22,537 bases of DNA from JBAZDC01 sp041654595 (GTDB lineage: Bacteria > Pseudomonadota > Gammaproteobacteria > Burkholderiales > Burkholderiaceae_B): the NCBI GenBank assembly GCA_964551305.1, contig CAZKBT010000047.1:1-22537 (forward strand), in the 5' to 3' direction. Shown here one piece after another: positions 15,241 to 21,923 of the stretch; position 1 is the stretch's first letter, and each line of letters opens with the position of its first letter. The notes under the pieces were generated by a model. That model had not been told where the DNA came from. It was given only the letters and a program-made list of their open reading frames with translations, and did no database searches. The position numbers and the translations under genes are program-made.

Positions 15241-16783
15241 CGTGGGAGCCCTCGCCGTGCGTCGTGACCGTGCCGTTGTTTTCCAGGCGGGCGGTGCCGC
15301 CCGTGCTGGCCCTGCCGCCATTGCCGCCCACCGCCACGATGCTGCTGCCGCGCCCGCCGTCACCGGCTTTCCCGCCCAGGCTGGATACGTACAGCCCGAT
15401 GGCGTTGCTGCCGTGTGTCGTGACCGCGCTGTGATTGACCAGGGCGGCGCTTCCTCCTCGCCCGCCTTGCGAGCCGTTGCCTGCGCGGCTGAATACACCG
15501 CCCGCCCCGCCGTTGTGGCCTCCGCCGCCGTCGGCCACGGCCGCGGCGCCATATGACTGGTTGCCGTACGTGATGATGGTGGTGCCGCGCAGGGTAAGAT
15601 CGACGGAGCCGCCGTCGCCGCCCTTGCCGGCCGAGCCGCCTTTGCCCAGTACGGAGTCGCCGCCCCAGAATCCGTCGCCGCCCAGCGCTTCGGCGCTGAC
15701 GCCGTGCGCCCTGGCGCCGTGCGTGGTGATGCGGGTGTCGCGCACCAGAAAGGCGATGAGGCCGCCGTGGCCGCCGATGCCGCCGTCGGGCGCGTTGAAG
15801 CCGGATTTATATTCGATCGTGCCGCCTTGGCCGCCGTTGGCCGACAGCCGTATGCCGACTCCTTCAATGTCGAGGCGGTTCGTGCGCGCGGCTGGTCCGA
15901 AGCTTCCGGTGATTTCTCCGCCGCGCCCGCCGCTTCCGCCCGCTCCGTCGCGGTACTGCAGGCCGCCGAATACGGTGCCTCCGTCGCCGCCGTCGCTCAT
16001 GGCGCGAATCCCTACGGATGCGCTTCCCGTGCTTTTGAATACGCCGCCGGTGTCGAGAACGATCTTGCCGCCATTGCCGCCGTCGCCCCCTCGGGCTCGC
16101 CAGCCGCCGGCCAGTTTGCGGCCGTCCGCGCCCCGGCCGCCTCCGGCATCCAGAAGCAGGCCGACGGCGCCGGCCGCACTGGTGGAAACGTCCAGTGCGC
16201 CGCTGCCGTCCATGTTGACTCTGATGGTCCCGCCATTGCCCGCCAAGGCGTGGTTTTTGTGGCCGCTATCGTAGCCATCGCCTGCGCTGCCGCCGCGCGA
16301 ATAGAGCGAGATGGCATTTGCGCCAGGCTTGGTCGAGGTGTTCTGATAGCTGCCTTGCAAGACGACTTGCAAGGTTCCGCCTCTGCCTGCGTTGCCTCCT
16401 ACGCCATTTGCCCATGCTTCGCTTTTGCCGCCGTCTCCGCCTCGCCCGCCGCTGGTGGAGATATGCAGCACCGCCGCGCCCGAATTGGAAAAAGGCGGCG
16501 GAAATTCGCCTATGCCCCGCAACGTGGTGGCATCGTTGGAGATGATGCGCAGGTTTTTGCCGTTTCCGCCGTTCGTGCCCCATTCGGCGTTGAAATGATA
16601 GGGACGGCCGTCTTTGCCTGCCGCTCCGGAGGCTTCGATGACGACCCGGGGTTTCAGGGTGCCCTGCAATCTGCAGGGGTTGAGTTGCGTGCATCCCGAC
16701 GCGGCCCATGCCGGTACCGGGACGACTCCCAGGCCGGCGACGAGAGTGGCGAGCAAAGTGGGCGCCAGCCAGGGGTGGAGCAT
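12782..16783 (-). CDS. Autotransporter, N-terminal part: signal peptide and most of the glycine-rich passenger
   Basis: This 1,333-residue frame begins MLHPWLAPTLLATLVAGLG with likely signal-peptidase cleavage after PAWA (residue 27). The n-region lacks lysine and arginine. Mature residues C31 and C37 are a possible disulphide. Residues about 30-515 are GGxGG-rich without the later motif. From about 520 onward the AQS-x-GGGGG repeat recurs thirteen times in this frame. A 30-residue highly charged insert lies near residues 1075-1105. The last roughly 50 residues, after GGDKED, are out-of-frame translation caused by the frameshift. On its own it has no beta-domain and would be stranded in the periplasm. 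The ATG at 16783 has no recognisable ribosome-binding site (see 16804-16818). No function is assigned; adhesion or aggregation is typical of the class. Confidence 0.8.
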   Translation of the reverse strand: MLHPWLAPTLLATLVAGLGVVPVPAWAASGCTQLNPCRLQGTLKPRVVIEASGAAGKDGRPYHFNAEWGTNGGNGKNLRIISNDATTLRGIGEFPPPFSNSGAAVLHISTSGGRGGDGGKSEAWANGVGGNAGRGGTLQVVLQGSYQNTSTKPGANAISLYSRGGSAGDGYDSGHKNHALAGNGGTIRVNMDGSGALDVSTSAAGAVGLLLDAGGGRGADGRKLAGGWRARGGDGGNGGKIVLDTGGVFKSTGSASVGIRAMSDGGDGGTVFGGLQYRDGAGGSGGRGGEITGSFGPAARTNRLDIEGVGIRLSANGGQGGTIEYKSGFNAPDGGIGGHGGLIAFLVRDTRITTHGARAHGVSAEALGGDGFWGGDSVLGKGGSAGKGGDGGSVDLTLRGTTIITYGNQSYGAAAVADGGGGHNGGAGGVFSRAGNGSQGGRGGSAALVNHSAVTTHGSNAIGLYVSSLGGKAGDGGRGSSIVAVGGNGGRASTGGTARLENNGTVTTHGEGSHALFAQTVGGGGGLVIAQSNQRMIIGADSNAYSPSASGGSLNVLNTGTVTTHGKKATGLTAQSIGGGGGAGGKAAGLIAIGGHGQTGGDAGQVDVTQNGNIATAEEDAVGVLAQSVGGGGGYGGDVFTIGPVVNVGIGGRGGAGGKGGRIVIKQDGDISTEGRLSTGLVAQSVGGGGGQGGSVTGVGLASAATITIGGSGGSGGSADRVTLDGLKGSVRTAGHGADAIKAQSIGGGGGNGGNSTSFSAGLASVGIGGTGGAGGQGGQVRAVNHAQLATKGDDASGIIAQSIGGGGGTGGSAVGATLAIPNNKASFAATVQIGGKGGSAGNASRVAVSNDALIATQGRESRGIVAQSLGGGGGKGGSASAHSISIHPKLSFGVSVALGGSGGGGGQGGGIDITHQGEIRTAGHHADGILGQSVGGGGGLGAAGSANTSASGAKSFSLAFALGGSGGDGGNGGTVKLQHEGAIHTLGTLARGIVLQSVGGGGGSSSGADGGADSDTVNSAILLGGSGGKGGYGGAVSLVADASSALQTKGAEAIGMLVQSIGGGGGAAGLTGTAKSDDEDKEKANAKASDKDKKDDDESTSVKAEFALGGKGGSGGQGGRVEVRHAGRLLTQGSQSTAIVAQSIGGGGGAASAARNSADEGDVSLTLAIGGSGGSGGNGGAVQVTQSGVIQTQGDHAHGILAQSVGGGGGLGSVNTAGNSESDISLGGAFGGSGGGQGHGRSVSVVNSGSIATSGQDSYAILAQSVGGGGGVASIDTDSGGDKEDPQTARCTYPSAAGAGPAAMEATSRSPTKKAPPCLRRDATPMRCSLRA

Positions 16784-16803
16784 GGGGGAGTGTCGTGGGT
16801 CGG

Positions 16804-16818
16804 CATGGCTTTACTCCT
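16804..16818 (-). promoter_or_regulatory. Strong ribosome-binding site and ATG one base out of frame with the autotransporter
   Basis: On the minus strand AGGAG (16818-16814) is followed after seven bases by ATG (16806-16804), the best initiation site of the region. That frame reads MPTHDTPP and then misses the main reading frame by one base at a run of five Cs (16788-16784). One added C would fuse it to MLHPWLAP at 16783. The same frame is open further upstream through an Arg-rich stretch. Confidence 0.5.
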
Positions 16819-16911
16819 GGCTCGACATGAACGAGCACAGTGAGCACGCTCGTGCCCGTTCAATTCACTTCACAAAGGGAAGAAGCCTAGTTCGTGGCTG
16901 AGTTTCGTTCG

Positions 16912-16940
16912 ATCTTAGTAAGCATGACTATACGTGTCAA
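16912..16940 (-). promoter_or_regulatory. Predicted promoter of the autotransporter gene
   Basis: On the minus strand a perfect TTGACA (16940-16935) and TAAGAT (16917-16912, 4/6 to TATAAT) are 17 bases apart. Transcription would start near 16905, leaving a leader of about 100-120 nt. The -35 overlaps the palindrome GTCAA-TAA-TTGAC. Confidence 0.5.
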
Positions 16941-16948
16941 TAATTGAC
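16936..16948. promoter_or_regulatory. 13-bp palindrome overlapping the autotransporter -35
   Basis: GTCAA-TAA-TTGAC is a perfect 5+5 inverted repeat with a 3-base centre, sharing five bases with the -35 hexamer. It is a possible operator. Part of the symmetry arises simply because a TTGAC-type -35 is palindromic with its neighbour. Confidence 0.4.
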
Positions 16949-16960
16949 CTATAGTTCCCA

Positions 16961-16996
16961 GGATTTACGTTTTCCTGCTTTCCAAGGGATTTACGT
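16961..16996. repeat. 10-bp direct repeat GGATTTACGT upstream of the autotransporter promoter
   Basis: GGATTTACGT occurs at 16961-16970 and 16987-16996, a 26-bp step, in an AT-richer segment upstream of the predicted promoter. It could bind an activator or mark an old duplication. The gene-poor stretch 16784-17108 holds, from right to left, the short-chain dehydrogenase tail, these repeats, the palindrome, the promoter and the misframed ribosome-binding site. Confidence 0.45.
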
Positions 16997-17031
16997 CACA
17001 ATCATCCCTCCCGGCGCCGGATGGATTCCGC

Positions 17032-17112
17032 TCATTACGCCTGTCGGGCGACGAGGCCGCGCAAGTGCGCGGCGCGTACTGGAATATGGACGGCGGCTTC
17101 GTGGCGGCCTAA
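17032..17112 (+). pseudogene. 3' remnant of a short-chain dehydrogenase/reductase gene
   Basis: A stop-terminated plus-strand frame of about 26 codons reads LRLSGDEAAQVRGAYWNMDG followed by GFVAA and TAA. It resembles the C-terminal end of classical SDR enzymes, where S-D-E-A-x-x-V-x-G is followed by x-x-x-D-G-G-(F/Y/W)-x-x. The rest of the enzyme is absent: further upstream the frame loses any resemblance and the autotransporter's 5' region begins. The stop overlaps the stop of the convergent DMT transporter gene. It is probably a leftover from the rearrangement that placed the autotransporter next to this gene. The call rests on a short match by eye. Confidence 0.5.
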
Positions 17113-18026
17113 CGGCCGTGCTCCGCCGGCATCGCGGCGTCGGCCTTGCGCGTCCCCAGATACGTGCCCACCAGAATGCATGCCAGCCCGACGGCATGCC
17201 AGGCGTTGAACGCTTCTCCCAGCAGCAACAGCGCGAATCCCACTCCGAAGACAGGCACCCAGTACTGGTAGACGGTGGTGCGCGAAGCGCCCAGTTCGGC
17301 GATCGCGCGGTTCCAGATCATGTTGCCGACGGCGGTGGCGAACACGCCCGAGAAGACCATGAGCAGGACCGGCCAGAAGGCCGGAAACACGGTTTGCCAT
17401 GTCACAGCCAAGGGGCTGAAGTAAATGTGCAGACAGAGCATGAGCGCGCCGAGGGTGTAGATGACGGCGCTGATGATCAATGCGCTGAACTGCCTGGCCA
17501 GGCTCTGAATGAACAGGCCGCCGGCCGTGAAGATGACCATGCCGACGAAGACCTGGAGTTCGCCCCAGCCCGCGGCCGTCAGCGCCGCGTCGGCGCCGCT
17601 CAGCACAACCAGGAAGACGCCGCCGAAGCCCAGGACAATGCCGGCTATGCGCAGGCGCGACAGCGGCTCGCGAAATACGATGGCCGCCAGTCCGGTGGCG
17701 ACCAGTGGACTCAGCGACATGATGAGCGAACCGTTGGTGGCGCTGGCCGACTGCATGCCGCCGATGAAGAAAAGCTGGTTGGCGTAGACCATGAGGATGG
17801 CGCACAGCGCGAAACGCAGCCAGTGCTTGCGCGAAATCCGCTTCAAGCGGACCGGGCGTCGGGACCAGACAACCGTCATGTTGATGATGACGCTGGCCAA
17901 TACCATGCGGTAGGCCGCGATCAGCAGGGGATCCATGTATTCCGTCAGCACTTTGATGGCAGAAATGTTAAGGCCCCAAATAGCCATGGTACCGATCAAC
18001 AGCAACTGCATTCTGACGGGGTTCAT
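17109..18026 (-). CDS. DMT-superfamily transporter (two EamA domains)
   Basis: The 305-residue membrane protein has about ten hydrophobic segments arranged as two EamA halves (about 5-140 and 155-288). The first has AIWGLNISAIKVL and SLIMSLSPLVATGLAAIVFREPL; the second has TTVYQYWVPVFGVGFALLLLGE, the usual repeat of a proline-containing helix followed by a glutamate. The family exports amino acids, nucleosides or other small metabolites; the substrate here is unknown. It lies 116 bp downstream of the LysR gene on the same strand and may be controlled by it. The intervening segment 18027-18142 is GC-rich with no clear terminator. The ATG at 18026 has a weak ribosome-binding site. Confidence 0.88.
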   Translation of the reverse strand: MNPVRMQLLLIGTMAIWGLNISAIKVLTEYMDPLLIAAYRMVLASVIINMTVVWSRRPVRLKRISRKHWLRFALCAILMVYANQLFFIGGMQSASATNGSLIMSLSPLVATGLAAIVFREPLSRLRIAGIVLGFGGVFLVVLSGADAALTAAGWGELQVFVGMVIFTAGGLFIQSLARQFSALIISAVIYTLGALMLCLHIYFSPLAVTWQTVFPAFWPVLLMVFSGVFATAVGNMIWNRAIAELGASRTTVYQYWVPVFGVGFALLLLGEAFNAWHAVGLACILVGTYLGTRKADAAMPAEHGR

Positions 18027-18142
18027 TGCGCGCGAACGAAGGGAAGGGAATAGGCTACGAGCATATCAGGTTATGCCCGGCGCGTCGCCGGTCGGACGCG
18101 GGTTTCCACCGGAGCGGGCGGGCGGCGCAGGCCCGTGGCCCG

Positions 18143-19042
18143 CTAAGCGGCTTTCAACTGCGCAACCGCATGCGTCGCCTGTATGAAATCGTCGACGTAC
18201 CGTGTGTTGCGCGATCCCTGGGACCTGCCCAGTAGAAAATGGTTGATCACGCCGGGTTTGAAGGGCCGCATGGCGATCCGGCCTGTGACGGTGCCCGCCA
18301 TGTGCGGATGCACCAGCGATATCCCCAGGCCCGCCGCGACGAATTCGCACAGGGTGGGGGCTGTCGTCGCCTCCAGCACATAGCGCGGCGTCATGCCGGC
18401 CTGTTCGAACAGCCGGTCGACCGTGCGCCGGATTTCCACGGCGGTATCGAAGGCGACGAAGGGTTCGCCGTCCAGGTCCGCCAGGCTCAGCGAAGTTTTG
18501 CTCGCCAGGCGATGGGCCGAGGGCATGATGGCCACCAGCGGCTGCTTGATCAGGGGTTCGAGCTCCAGGTCGGGATGATCCACGCGCGCGTTCATCAGCC
18601 CCACGTCGATCTGGCGCGTCGCCAGCCAGTCGGCCAGCACGGTGGACGCGCGTACCTTGACCGAGACGAAGACGTCGGGATGCCGCTGCAGGAAAAGCAT
18701 GGTGGCCTGCTGGATGAAGTGGCCCGACAAGGCGGGGAGCACGCCCACGATCAGCTGGCCCCGGGTCTCGCGCTTGACGACGTCCACGGCGCGCGCGAGC
18801 TGGTGGATGCCCGCGAATATCCTGTCCACCTCTTCGTAGAGCCGCATGGCCTGGGAGGTGGGCGCAAGCCGCCCCTTGTTGCGTTCGAACAGGCGCAGGC
18901 CGGTCTGGTATTCGAACTGGGCGATCAGCTTGCTGACCGCCGGTTGGGAGACATACAGCGCCTGCGCCGCCGCGCTGACGGTGCCATATTCGACCACCGC
19001 CCGAAAGGCCTCCACCTGCCGCATGTTGAAAGATCGGCTCAA
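18143..19042 (-). CDS. LysR-family transcriptional regulator
   Basis: The protein has the N-terminal LysR winged helix-turn-helix (about 7-66, with GTVSAAAQALYVSQPAVSKL) and a periplasmic-binding-protein-like effector domain (about 95-297). Wording such as QPAVSKLIAQFEYQTGLRLF and RLAPTSQAMRLYEEVDRIF recalls the opine/amino-acid-responsive LysR branch (OccR/NocR-like), from memory. It is divergent from the Dpp-type importer operon, the classic LysR arrangement, so that operon is its likely target; a role for the downstream DMT exporter is also possible. The start is uncertain: the frame opens at TTG 19042, which has AAGG seven bases ahead, while the first ATG at 19024 gives a more standard MRQVEAF start but has no ribosome-binding site. 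Confidence 0.9.
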   Translation of the reverse strand: MSRSFNMRQVEAFRAVVEYGTVSAAAQALYVSQPAVSKLIAQFEYQTGLRLFERNKGRLAPTSQAMRLYEEVDRIFAGIHQLARAVDVVKRETRGQLIVGVLPALSGHFIQQATMLFLQRHPDVFVSVKVRASTVLADWLATRQIDVGLMNARVDHPDLELEPLIKQPLVAIMPSAHRLASKTSLSLADLDGEPFVAFDTAVEIRRTVDRLFEQAGMTPRYVLEATTAPTLCEFVAAGLGISLVHPHMAGTVTGRIAMRPFKPGVINHFLLGRSQGSRNTRYVDDFIQATHAVAQLKAA

Positions 19043-19081
19043 AGCATAACCTTTTGGAATAGATTATTGTAAAAATGAACT

Positions 19082-19110
19082 TTGACATTCTAGGTTGGCG
19101 GAACCAGAAT
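19082..19110 (+). promoter_or_regulatory. Predicted promoter of the Dpp-type importer operon
   Basis: A perfect TTGACA (19082-19087) is followed after 17 bases by CAGAAT (19105-19110, 4/6 to consensus). A start near 19117 would put the 15-bp tandem repeat at 19123-19152 in the transcribed leader. The weak -10 is consistent with activator dependence. Confidence 0.5.
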
Positions 19111-19122
19111 GGCAATCGTTCC

Positions 19123-19152
19123 ATGCATTCATAAACGATGTATTCATAAACG
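19123..19152 (+). repeat. 15-bp tandem duplication carrying two three-codon mini-ORFs in the importer leader
   Basis: The unit ATG(C/T)ATTCATAAACG occurs twice head to tail (19123-19137, 19138-19152), differing at one base. Each unit reads ATG-xAT-TCA-TAA, encoding M-H-S-stop and M-Y-S-stop. Both are in the same frame as the DppB-like ATG at 19162. No strong ribosome-binding site precedes them, so they may instead be a duplicated regulator site. Confidence 0.6.
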
Positions 19153-19161
19153 GATTGCGCG

Positions 19162-20097
19162 ATGCAATATGCGGTGAAGCGGATTCTCATGGGAATTCCG
19201 ACCTTGCTGGCCATGTTTACAGCCATTTTCCTGCTGGTCCGAGTCGTGCCGGGCGATGCGGCGGCCGTCATCCTCGGCGATCAGGCCAGCGCCGCGTCGC
19301 TGGAGGCGCTGCGCGCCAAGCTGGGGCTGGACTTGCCGTTGTGGCGGCAGTACACGGACTTCCTGTTCGGCGTTCTGCGCGGCGATCTCGGCGTATCGCT
19401 GGTCACCGGCCGTTCCATCATGGACGAGGCGTTGCGCGTCTTGCCCAGCACGCTCGAGCTGGCGGCCGCGTCCATGGTCATCGGATTGGCCCTGGGCCTG
19501 CCCATGGGCATCGTGGCCGCCGTGCACCGCAACGCTTGGCCCGACTACGTGGGGCGCATCGTGTCTCTCATCGGCTTGTCGCTGCCGGCGTTCGTCGCGG
19601 GCATCCTGCTGCTGTTGGTGTTCGCCATCCAGCTGCAGTGGTTCCCCGTCATTCCCTTGGGCGGAGACTGGCTTTCCGGCTTGAAAAGCCTGGTCCTGCC
19701 GGCCTGTACCCTGGGTTTCATCATGAGCTCGTACGTCGCCCGCGTCACCCGCAGCTCGATGCTCAGCGTGCTGGGCGAGGACTACATCCGGACCGCCCGC
19801 GCCAAAGGCGTCAGGCCCTTTCGCTTCATCATGCGCCATGCGCTAGCCAACGCGCTGCTGCCAATCATTACTGTCGTCGGGCTGTATTTCGGGACGCTCA
19901 TCGGCAATGCGGTGCTGACGGAGATCGTTTTCAATCGCCCCGGCCTGGGCCGCCTCATTCTCGGCGCGCTGAACACGCGCGATTATTCCCTGCTGCAAGG
20001 GTTGATGATCGTGTTCGCCGCTTTCATTGTGCTGGCCAACGTGGTCACGGACATTCTGTACGGCGTGGCCGATCCACGCGTGCGGGTAGGACGGTAA
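19162..20097 (+). CDS. ABC transporter permease, DppB-like (dipeptide/oligopeptide/nickel importer family)
   Basis: This is the first gene of a DppBCDF-type importer operon. The 311-residue permease starts with the standard RILMGIPTLLAMFTAIFLLV first membrane segment followed by RVVPGDAA (27-34), a family hallmark. It has about six membrane segments, and the EAA loop spans DYIRTARAKGVRPFRFIMRH (207-226). The C-terminus has FNRPGLGRLILGALNTRDY, also typical. A GGA seven bases before the ATG at 19162 is a modest ribosome-binding site. Family members import di- and oligopeptides, glutathione, nickel or opines; the divergent LysR gene and the absence of a binding protein here leave the substrate open. 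Confidence 0.93.
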   Translation: MQYAVKRILMGIPTLLAMFTAIFLLVRVVPGDAAAVILGDQASAASLEALRAKLGLDLPLWRQYTDFLFGVLRGDLGVSLVTGRSIMDEALRVLPSTLELAAASMVIGLALGLPMGIVAAVHRNAWPDYVGRIVSLIGLSLPAFVAGILLLLVFAIQLQWFPVIPLGGDWLSGLKSLVLPACTLGFIMSSYVARVTRSSMLSVLGEDYIRTARAKGVRPFRFIMRHALANALLPIITVVGLYFGTLIGNAVLTEIVFNRPGLGRLILGALNTRDYSLLQGLMIVFAAFIVLANVVTDILYGVADPRVRVGR

Positions 20098-20101
20098 GCC
20101 C

Positions 20102-20916
20102 ATGACTACCATGACACTCGCCCCCGCCGCTTTCTTTCGCCTGATGTCGCGCGGCGGTTTCTTTGGCTGGCTCGGCCTGGCCCTGCTGTTGGCCATGATC
20201 GGCATGGCGGTCTTCGCGCCGCTCATTTCCCCCTACGATCCGCTGGAGCAAAGCATCGTCATGCGGCTGATGCCGCCCTCGGCGGATCATCTCTTCGGCA
20301 CGGACAGCTTCGGCCGGGACGTCCTGTCGCGCGTGATCTACGGCGCCCGGGTCTCGCTTGTGGTCGGATTCGTTTCCATCCTGATCGCGATGACGCTGGG
20401 CACCCTCATCGGCGTGATCTCGGGCTATGTCGGCGGAAGATTCGACCAGTTCGTGATGGCGGTCGCCGATGTGATGCTGTCGTTTCCGTCCCTGCTGCTC
20501 GGCCTGCTGGTCGCCGCCGTGCTGGGATCCAGCCTGGAAAACCTGATCATCGCCATCGCCGTGACGGAGATCGCGCCGTTCATCCGACTGGCCAGGGCGC
20601 CGACCCTGGCCCTGAAAGAGCGCGAGTTCATCGAGGCCGGCCGGGCATTGGGCTTCGGCCATGCGCGCCTCATGGGGGTGCACATACTGCCCAATTTGCT
20701 GTCGGACATTCTGATCATGGGCTCGTTGTGGATGGCGACCGCGATCCGCACGGAAGCGTCCCTGAGCTTCATCGGCCTGGGTGTGCGGCCGCCGACCCCG
20801 ACCTGGGGCGGCATGATACGGGAGGGTTTCGAGAACANNNNNNNNNNGTGTTGGCGTTGAACCTGCTGGGCGACGCATTGCGCGACGCCACCGATCCAAA
20901 GTATCAGAAAAGGTGA
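20102..20916 (+). CDS. ABC transporter permease, DppC-like, interrupted by an assembly gap
   Basis: This is the partner permease of the DppB-like protein, starting 4 bases after its stop. It has the N-terminal membrane segment (about 21-43), ISPYDPLEQ, HLFGTDSFGRDVLSRVIYGA (63-82, the family signature) and the EAA loop EFIEAGRALGFGHARLMGVH (175-194). Sequence is readable to GGMIREGFEN (residue 245). After the Ns, VLALNLLGDALRDATDP continues the usual C-terminus to a TGA at 20914-20916. The two sides are in different frames across exactly 10 Ns. Relatives usually have roughly 15-20 residues between these points, so the true gap is probably longer than 10 bases and must be of length 3k+2. The gene is most likely intact in the genome. 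Confidence 0.88.
20838..20847. other. Assembly gap (10 Ns)
   Basis: Ten consecutive Ns lie inside the DppC-like gene. The round number and the frame mismatch across it suggest a scaffold gap of nominal size, not a measured one. It shows the source is a draft assembly, which matters when judging the single-base autotransporter frameshift. Confidence 0.95.
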
Positions 20917-20921
20917 GAGGC

Positions 20922-21923
20922 ATGGCAATCGATCGGAGCCGGACTCCCGTATTGGATATCAAGAAGCTGCGTACGGAATTTCTCATCGATGGGAAATGGC
21001 ATGCCGCGGTATGCGATCTTTCCCTGGCGGTCGGCCGTAATGAAACATTGGCCATCGTCGGGGAATCGGGCAGCGGCAAGAGCATGACGGCCTTATCGAT
21101 CCTGGGCTTGCTGCCGGCGGGCTCCGGGCGCATCGGCGCCGGGGAAATCCTGTACGGCGGGCAGGACCTGGCGCGAATGGATGAACGCGGGCTGCGCCGC
21201 ATCCGTGGCAAGGAAATCGCGATGGTGTTCCAAGAGCCCATGACGTCGCTGAACCCCACGATGCGGGTCGGCGAGCAGATCGCCGAGACCATCCAGTCGC
21301 ATCGCCGCATCGACAAACGCGAGGCGCGGGAGATGGTGCGGCATCTGCTGCAAAAAGTCGGTATTCCATCGGCCGAGCGGCGCATGGACGACTATCCGCA
21401 TCAGTTCTCGGGCGGCATGCGCCAGCGGGTCATGATCGCCATGGCGATCGCCTGTCAGCCCAAGGTCCTGCTGGCCGACGAGCCCACGACGGCATTGGAC
21501 GTAACGATCCAGGCGCAGGTGCTTGGTGTGCTGAACCAGCTCAAGGCCGAGCAGGGCATGGCCATGATCTTCATCACCCATAATCTGGGTGTGGTGGCCT
21601 TGATCGCCGACCGTGTGGCGGTCATGTACGCGGGTGAAATCGTGGAGGTCGCCCCGGTGGAAAGACTGTTCGATCGTCCCGCGCATCCCTACACGGAGGC
21701 GTTGCTGGCGGCCATGCCGCGGGTGGACAGGACGAGCGACGCGATCAAGCCGATTCCGGGACAAGTCCCTTCCATACAGACGAACCGCCGTGGCTGCGCT
21801 TTTGCGCCGCGGTGCCCCTTGAAAGTCCCGCGCTGCGAGAGCGAAACACCTCTCCTGGCGCCGTTGACGGGCTTCGACGCACAGCAAGTCCGGTGTTTCG
21901 TCCGCAATCCGGAGGTCTCATGA
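20922..21923 (+). CDS. ABC transporter ATP-binding protein, DppD-like
   Basis: This is the first of two ATPases of the Dpp-type importer, 333 residues from the ATG at 20922. It has Walker A GESGSGKS (47-54), Q-loop VFQEPMTSLNP (102-112), signature FSGGMRQR (162-169), Walker B VLLADE (182-187) and switch H220. The C-terminal oligopeptide-transporter extension carries Cys292, Cys298, Cys305 and Cys325, matching the four-cysteine pattern that holds a [4Fe-4S] cluster in a characterised DppD. A GTG at 20913 overlapping the DppC-like stop is an alternative start, but AAAGG eight bases ahead of the ATG favours 20922. Its stop overlaps the next start (ATGA). Confidence 0.92.
   Translation: MAIDRSRTPVLDIKKLRTEFLIDGKWHAAVCDLSLAVGRNETLAIVGESGSGKSMTALSILGLLPAGSGRIGAGEILYGGQDLARMDERGLRRIRGKEIAMVFQEPMTSLNPTMRVGEQIAETIQSHRRIDKREAREMVRHLLQKVGIPSAERRMDDYPHQFSGGMRQRVMIAMAIACQPKVLLADEPTTALDVTIQAQVLGVLNQLKAEQGMAMIFITHNLGVVALIADRVAVMYAGEIVEVAPVERLFDRPAHPYTEALLAAMPRVDRTSDAIKPIPGQVPSIQTNRRGCAFAPRCPLKVPRCESETPLLAPLTGFDAQQVRCFVRNPEVS

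Larger units (their letters stand above)
10512..16783 (-). pseudogene. Giant glycine-rich autotransporter (type Va), split by one frameshift
   Basis: Both open frames belong to one gene. Read from 16783 with one base restored near 12921-12928, it encodes about 2,090 residues: signal peptide, glycine-rich repetitive passenger, linker and C-terminal beta-barrel ending in phenylalanine. Just before the shift the upper frame reads SGGDKED and is followed by atypical sequence to a stop at 12782. In the lower frame, SSDSTLHLSIGGGGGAGG continues the repeat grammar directly. One missing base in the GATCC context explains everything. The long intact downstream frame means the lesion is recent, or an assembly error (the window also contains an N gap). 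If genuine, the product lacks its translocator and would not reach the surface. Confidence 0.8.

Noticed and set aside
10830..16843. Long plus-strand frames opposite the autotransporter (for example 10830-12905, 14180-15556, 15704-16843)
   Set aside because: They are antisense to glycine repeats coded by GGC/GGN codons, whose complements are rich in Ala/Pro/Arg codons and poor in stops. Their translations show no recognisable domain.
16944..18053. 369-codon plus-strand frame across the DMT transporter
   Set aside because: It is antisense to a clear ten-helix EamA protein, and the translation is Arg/Gln/His-rich without a family.
19046..19067. ATAACC-N10-GATTAT as a LysR binding box
   Set aside because: The inverted repeat is imperfect (5 of 6) and does not fit the T-N11-A pattern well; too weak to list as a feature.
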